From contig JBBPTG010000011.1 of the NCBI GenBank assembly GCA_038093975.1, positions 1 to 64,000 of the forward strand: a stretch of DNA of 64,000 bases. The letters run 5' to 3'. Made by a program: the position numbers and the translations under genes. Source of the stretch: Chalciporus piperatus. Taxonomy: Eukaryota > Basidiomycota > Agaricomycetes > Boletales > Boletaceae. The notes beneath the pieces are model-generated. The model had not been told where the DNA came from, ran no database searches, and was given only the letters and a program-made list of their open reading frames with translations. Positions 61,201 to 64,000 of this stretch are shown piece after piece; position 1 is the first letter of the stretch; each line of letters begins with the position of its first letter.

Positions 61201-61465
61201 TCCTCGTCACTGGGTTGCTCTTTTCTGCCTTAGTGCCTCCACTTTTTTCGTCGCTTTTTTGCAAGCCCGCGCTGCGATCCTGTCAACATGGCATTACCGA
61301 CTCCTATGGATTGACAACCAAGGATTTCGCTGGGCAGTCATGCCGTTCTTTTGGGTGGTGATACTCATTCAGTGGTTCGCTGTTATGTTTGAAATTTGCG
61401 TCGTTCTTTTGCAACTTGCTGTCGTCGCCTGGTGGTTGGGATGGTTTATTGGAATATGTACATGA
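58231..61465 (+). CDS. Large membrane protein with coiled coil, unknown
   Basis: Exons 58231-58654, (58714-58722), 58776-59216, 59266-60367, 60414-60912 and 60971-61465 give 989 residues with the optional 9-nt exon. Residues 1-290 are disordered and basic. Residues 300-400 form a conserved-looking region (RKAAIVGEQLGRRYNVLYNSI; EPLTWLKHLLDRRGKRR). A Ser/Pro-rich stretch and a coiled coil (about 640-830) follow. The last 100 residues hold two or three hydrophobic spans (WVALFCLSASTFFVAFLQA; WAVMPFFWVVILIQWFAVMF; VVLLQLAVVAWWLGWFIGI). The shape suggests a C-terminally anchored tether. I know no named family. Confidence 0.75.
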
Positions 61466-61531
61466 TCATACGAGTACCTTCACATTGCAACATCTACATA
61501 CACTCGCAGTTGTCTATATCCTACACGTGGA

Positions 61532-63423
61532 TTACATTGCTGAACCTTCTCGTTCAGGATTCGATGGCGTTGGGTCTGGCGCCGGATCTTTGTTCGGTTG
61601 AGATGCCTGTTCGGGATGCACAGATGGCGGTTGCGAGTCACTGGCGTTGAGTTTGTACGACAGGGTGACACCGGGAGCTGGAAGCATCTCTCCAAATTTC
61701 CCCGTCTCCGCGCATGGTCGACAATATCCTGATTACACAGTGAGACGAAACCTCTGAGCGCGACGGTATCACTCACGACCACCCATGATTAGTGGAACGT
61801 CCGTTTGACTACATGCGAAACAGGCAATTTTGGGGGTGGGTGCTTGAACCTTGGGTTGTGCCTGCCGCTTGCGTTTCGCAGTCGGAGAGCCAGCGGTATC
61901 ATGGTCTTGTGCGCTTTTACGTGGAGCCCTGCGCTTGGGTCTTCTGCTTTCTGTTGCAGGCTTGATGGGTTTCATGGAATATGACGGAACCGCAGCCTAG
62001 AAAAATGATGAGCTAGAATGGCAGAAAGAGCCAATAGCATGCGTACATTCTGGATTTGTGTGAGTTGAGAGCCCTCTGGTAGTCTGTAAGCCAAGAATTT
62101 TCGTTCCGGTGGTTCCTGTATCGTATCTCAAAGTAAGAAAGCGAGCGCATGAAATGAAATGAAAGGCAAGTACAATTTCGCCAAGAAGTTTGCGATTTTC
62201 TTCCATCTTTTCTTTAGACCCTACCCAGCGAGAAAATGTGTCCCAAATGTACGAGCTACCCATCTTGAAATGGAACGCAACGACCTGTCTTGGGACTGGT
62301 TCCGCAGGTACGCTGGCCTCGGGCCCAGATACTTCGGATTGGGGCGTCGGTGCGGCGGTGGGGAACGGAACAATGGTGGTTAGTGTGATGTCCCCGATGG
62401 AACCACCATGTCCTGACGTCGAGATCCACTCGCACGTCGCGGGACCGCGAGGGAATATCCAACGGTCTGATGGTGATTCTCGGAATTCGAGTACAATGTC
62501 AAACTCCTTGACCGGTGCTTGGTATTGGTATTGGTATTGTGGTGCAGCTGCTGCGGTCGTTGAAAGCGGTGTGGTGGAGGAATCTGCTCCTAGGGCGCTC
62601 GTTCGAGAAGTAGTGGGAGGAACACTCGTGGCCACGGATGAGGTGTTCGCTAGTGATTGAATCAGGAGTCCAAGGGTTTTCAACTGATCTGGCGACGCCC
62701 TTCCGGATGCAGCCAATTGTAGCAGATTTGCGAGGGTTGGATTTGATGTCGCTGCAGCATTGACCTGGGATATGAGAGAGGGTGGAACGGTCAAGGTCGA
62801 GGATAAAGACGAAATGAGGGCATTAGATGCATCCCCTGCCGGTGCCGCCACAGATGATGGGTTTCCCGCCTGGGACGATGCGGCCGGCACTGACTGATAC
62901 ACGAACGTCGTTTGTTGGGGGGCTGCTATAGGGGTCGGGCGATAATGGACTTCAAACACCGTCGTATCCATAAAGAAGTGGGGGCCAATTTGCAGGGTGC
63001 ATCTCCCTCTATTGTATATCGTGTGCGGAGGTGGCAAAACATCAGGTTGCTTTCCACCCCTTCCTCGGCTTGAGAATTTTGGAAACATTGACCAAAGCCA
63101 TTTTTCCCTCGCTGCGACAATGACAGTGAGCAATGGTGAATGCTAGCGATTGGTTGATCTGACATTGTTTTAGCGACTGTAAGATTACAAAACTGGGCAA
63201 GGTCAGGCGCGGTGGTTACATATAGAATGGCTGCTTGCCTTTCTGCGGGTGATTTGAGCTCTGTAGACTCGCTATCGGTGCTATCGACCTCCCAGTCTGG
63301 GGCATCTCCTACTGGCAGTTTGACCGGTTGAGTGCGAATCATGAAGCGTTTGTTTGTTTGTGTTGTGCAACACCCTCTCTGAGTGAATTGATCTCTCCTG
63401 AGCATTGCCATACTTCGCTCCAT
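61532..63423 (-). CDS. Zinc-ribbon-type protein, unknown
   Basis: A mostly minus-strand frame (62,100-63,130) joined to a 3' part encoding KPIKPATESRRPKRRAPRKS and then IACFACSQTDVPLIMGGRYCRPCAETGKFGEML-type sequence. The four cysteines in two CxxC pairs (CFAC...CRPC) form a likely zinc ribbon. The junction GGR|YC uses an intron with GTGAGT (61789 down to 61730). N-terminally an acidic start (MIRTQPVKLPVGDAPDWEV, ATG at 63342) appears to splice from AQF into SREKWLWSMFPKF. The start may instead be 63423 or 63411. Long Ala/Ser/Thr/Gln-rich middle. Nuclear function is a guess; stop at 61532. Confidence 0.65.
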
Positions 63424-63432
63424 CGTCAGCAA

Positions 63433-64000
63433 ATGAGTACGCGAGTTCGTGAGTTTTTCTGCATTTATATCGTCTCGTCGACAGTGTGTAACATGGTAAC
63501 AGAGAAAGGCGGCACCGTTTTTCGCCCAGTCGCGAAAGCGCGACCTCGCGTCGCCGAGGTCAGCTCCAGACAGCCTTCAGTATCACAGGATATTCGCGCT
63601 TCCCATCCCGCACCAGATGCACATAAAAATCTTATCTTTGTTCCTCTTGAGGACACCGCACCCGTTGCTTTGCCCCCACCATCCACAGTGCCTCCCCAGC
63701 TTTCATTGCAGAGGAACCTAGACCAAGAGCTCCCTGCCATTCCCAACACGACTCAGTCGGGTGTTCCGATCGTGATGTCGTCTTCGAGGGCCACCACACA
63801 GCCGCGAGTGATTGAGCCTCAGGTCCCCCCTATACTAGAGATGCCCGCGGACGCCTCCAGGCCGGAAGTCCCAATCGTTGAGCCGACCCCCGAAGCCCAA
63901 CGCAGGAAAAGAACCGGATCCGAGTTGGCGCCTACCGCTGCTTCTAAAACGTCCCGCAAAGCGCGACGACCCACAACACCAGCGTTTGATGCCGATGCCG
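63433..64000 (+). CDS. Probable TFIIIB subunit BDP1, 5' part only
   Basis: Frame open to the window edge. Exon 1 (63433-63448) MSTRV joins 63503 through a 54-bp GT-AG intron, giving MSTRVQKGGTVFRPVAKARP. That start and the following disordered, Pro-rich region with KRKRTGSEL-like basic patches (RRKRTGSELAP) resemble the N-termini of fungal Bdp1, the SANT-domain subunit of RNA polymerase III factor TFIIIB. The diagnostic SANT domain would lie beyond the window, so the name is tentative. It diverges from the zinc-ribbon gene at very short distance. Confidence 0.5.
   Translation, partial: MSTRVREFFCIYIVSSTVCNMVTEKGGTVFRPVAKARPRVAEVSSRQPSVSQDIRASHPAPDAHKNLIFVPLEDTAPVALPPPSTVPPQLSLQRNLDQELPAIPNTTQSGVPIVMSSSRATTQPRVIEPQVPPILEMPADASRPEVPIVEPTPEAQRRKRTGSELAPTAASKTSRKARRPTTPAFDADA

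Overview
The window is a piece of a filamentous basidiomycete genome, most likely an Agaricomycete (mushroom) nuclear chromosome. Almost every gene is broken by introns of about 45-60 bp. Gene order centres on a homeodomain (HD) mating-type locus beside the mitochondrial intermediate peptidase gene, the classic matA/MIP arrangement of mushrooms. I give no species name. All exon structures were spliced by hand from reading frame and splice consensus; exact starts and some small exons are inferences.

Layout: (1) 1-3.7 kb: a two-gene PIF/Harbinger DNA transposon (SANT/Myb-like protein plus DDE transposase, convergent, with a minisatellite between them). (2) 3.9-11.7 kb: MIP, then the HD1 and HD2 genes read head-to-head from a 199-bp shared promoter, then a small Gly/Ser-rich gene in the position of the beta-flanking gene. 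(3) 12-22.4 kb: a LEA-like repeat protein, glycogenin, REV7, SNX4 and a PTM1-type seven-TM protein. (4) 22.4-33.7 kb: RPB2, fructosamine-3-kinase-like, an old-yellow-enzyme-like reductase, ADE1 and an ADCK2/Ypl109c-type mitochondrial kinase-like protein. (5) 34-45.9 kb: a secreted FAD oxidase, a small unknown gene, an MFS transporter, an NDUFA9-like protein, a gene-poor 2.7-kb stretch, and the splicing factor CWC25. (6) 46.3-64 kb: a small four-helix membrane protein, a disordered protein, SLA2, SURF1, two unknown proteins (one a 989-residue membrane protein), a zinc-ribbon protein and the 5' end of a probable BDP1.

How it fits together: HD1 and HD2 are expected to heterodimerise between compatible mates and switch on the dikaryon programme. 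Most other genes are housekeeping genes in mushroom-type synteny around matA. Many are arranged as close divergent pairs (HD1/HD2, glycogenin/REV7, SNX4/PTM1, FN3K/OYE, CWC25/membrane protein, SLA2/SURF1).

The most unusual signal is in splicing. At least four well-supported GC-AG introns, one probable AT-AC intron, a start codon apparently split by a GC-AG intron, a candidate 9-nt microexon and two stop codons lying inside perfect GTAAGT donors all fall in this one window.
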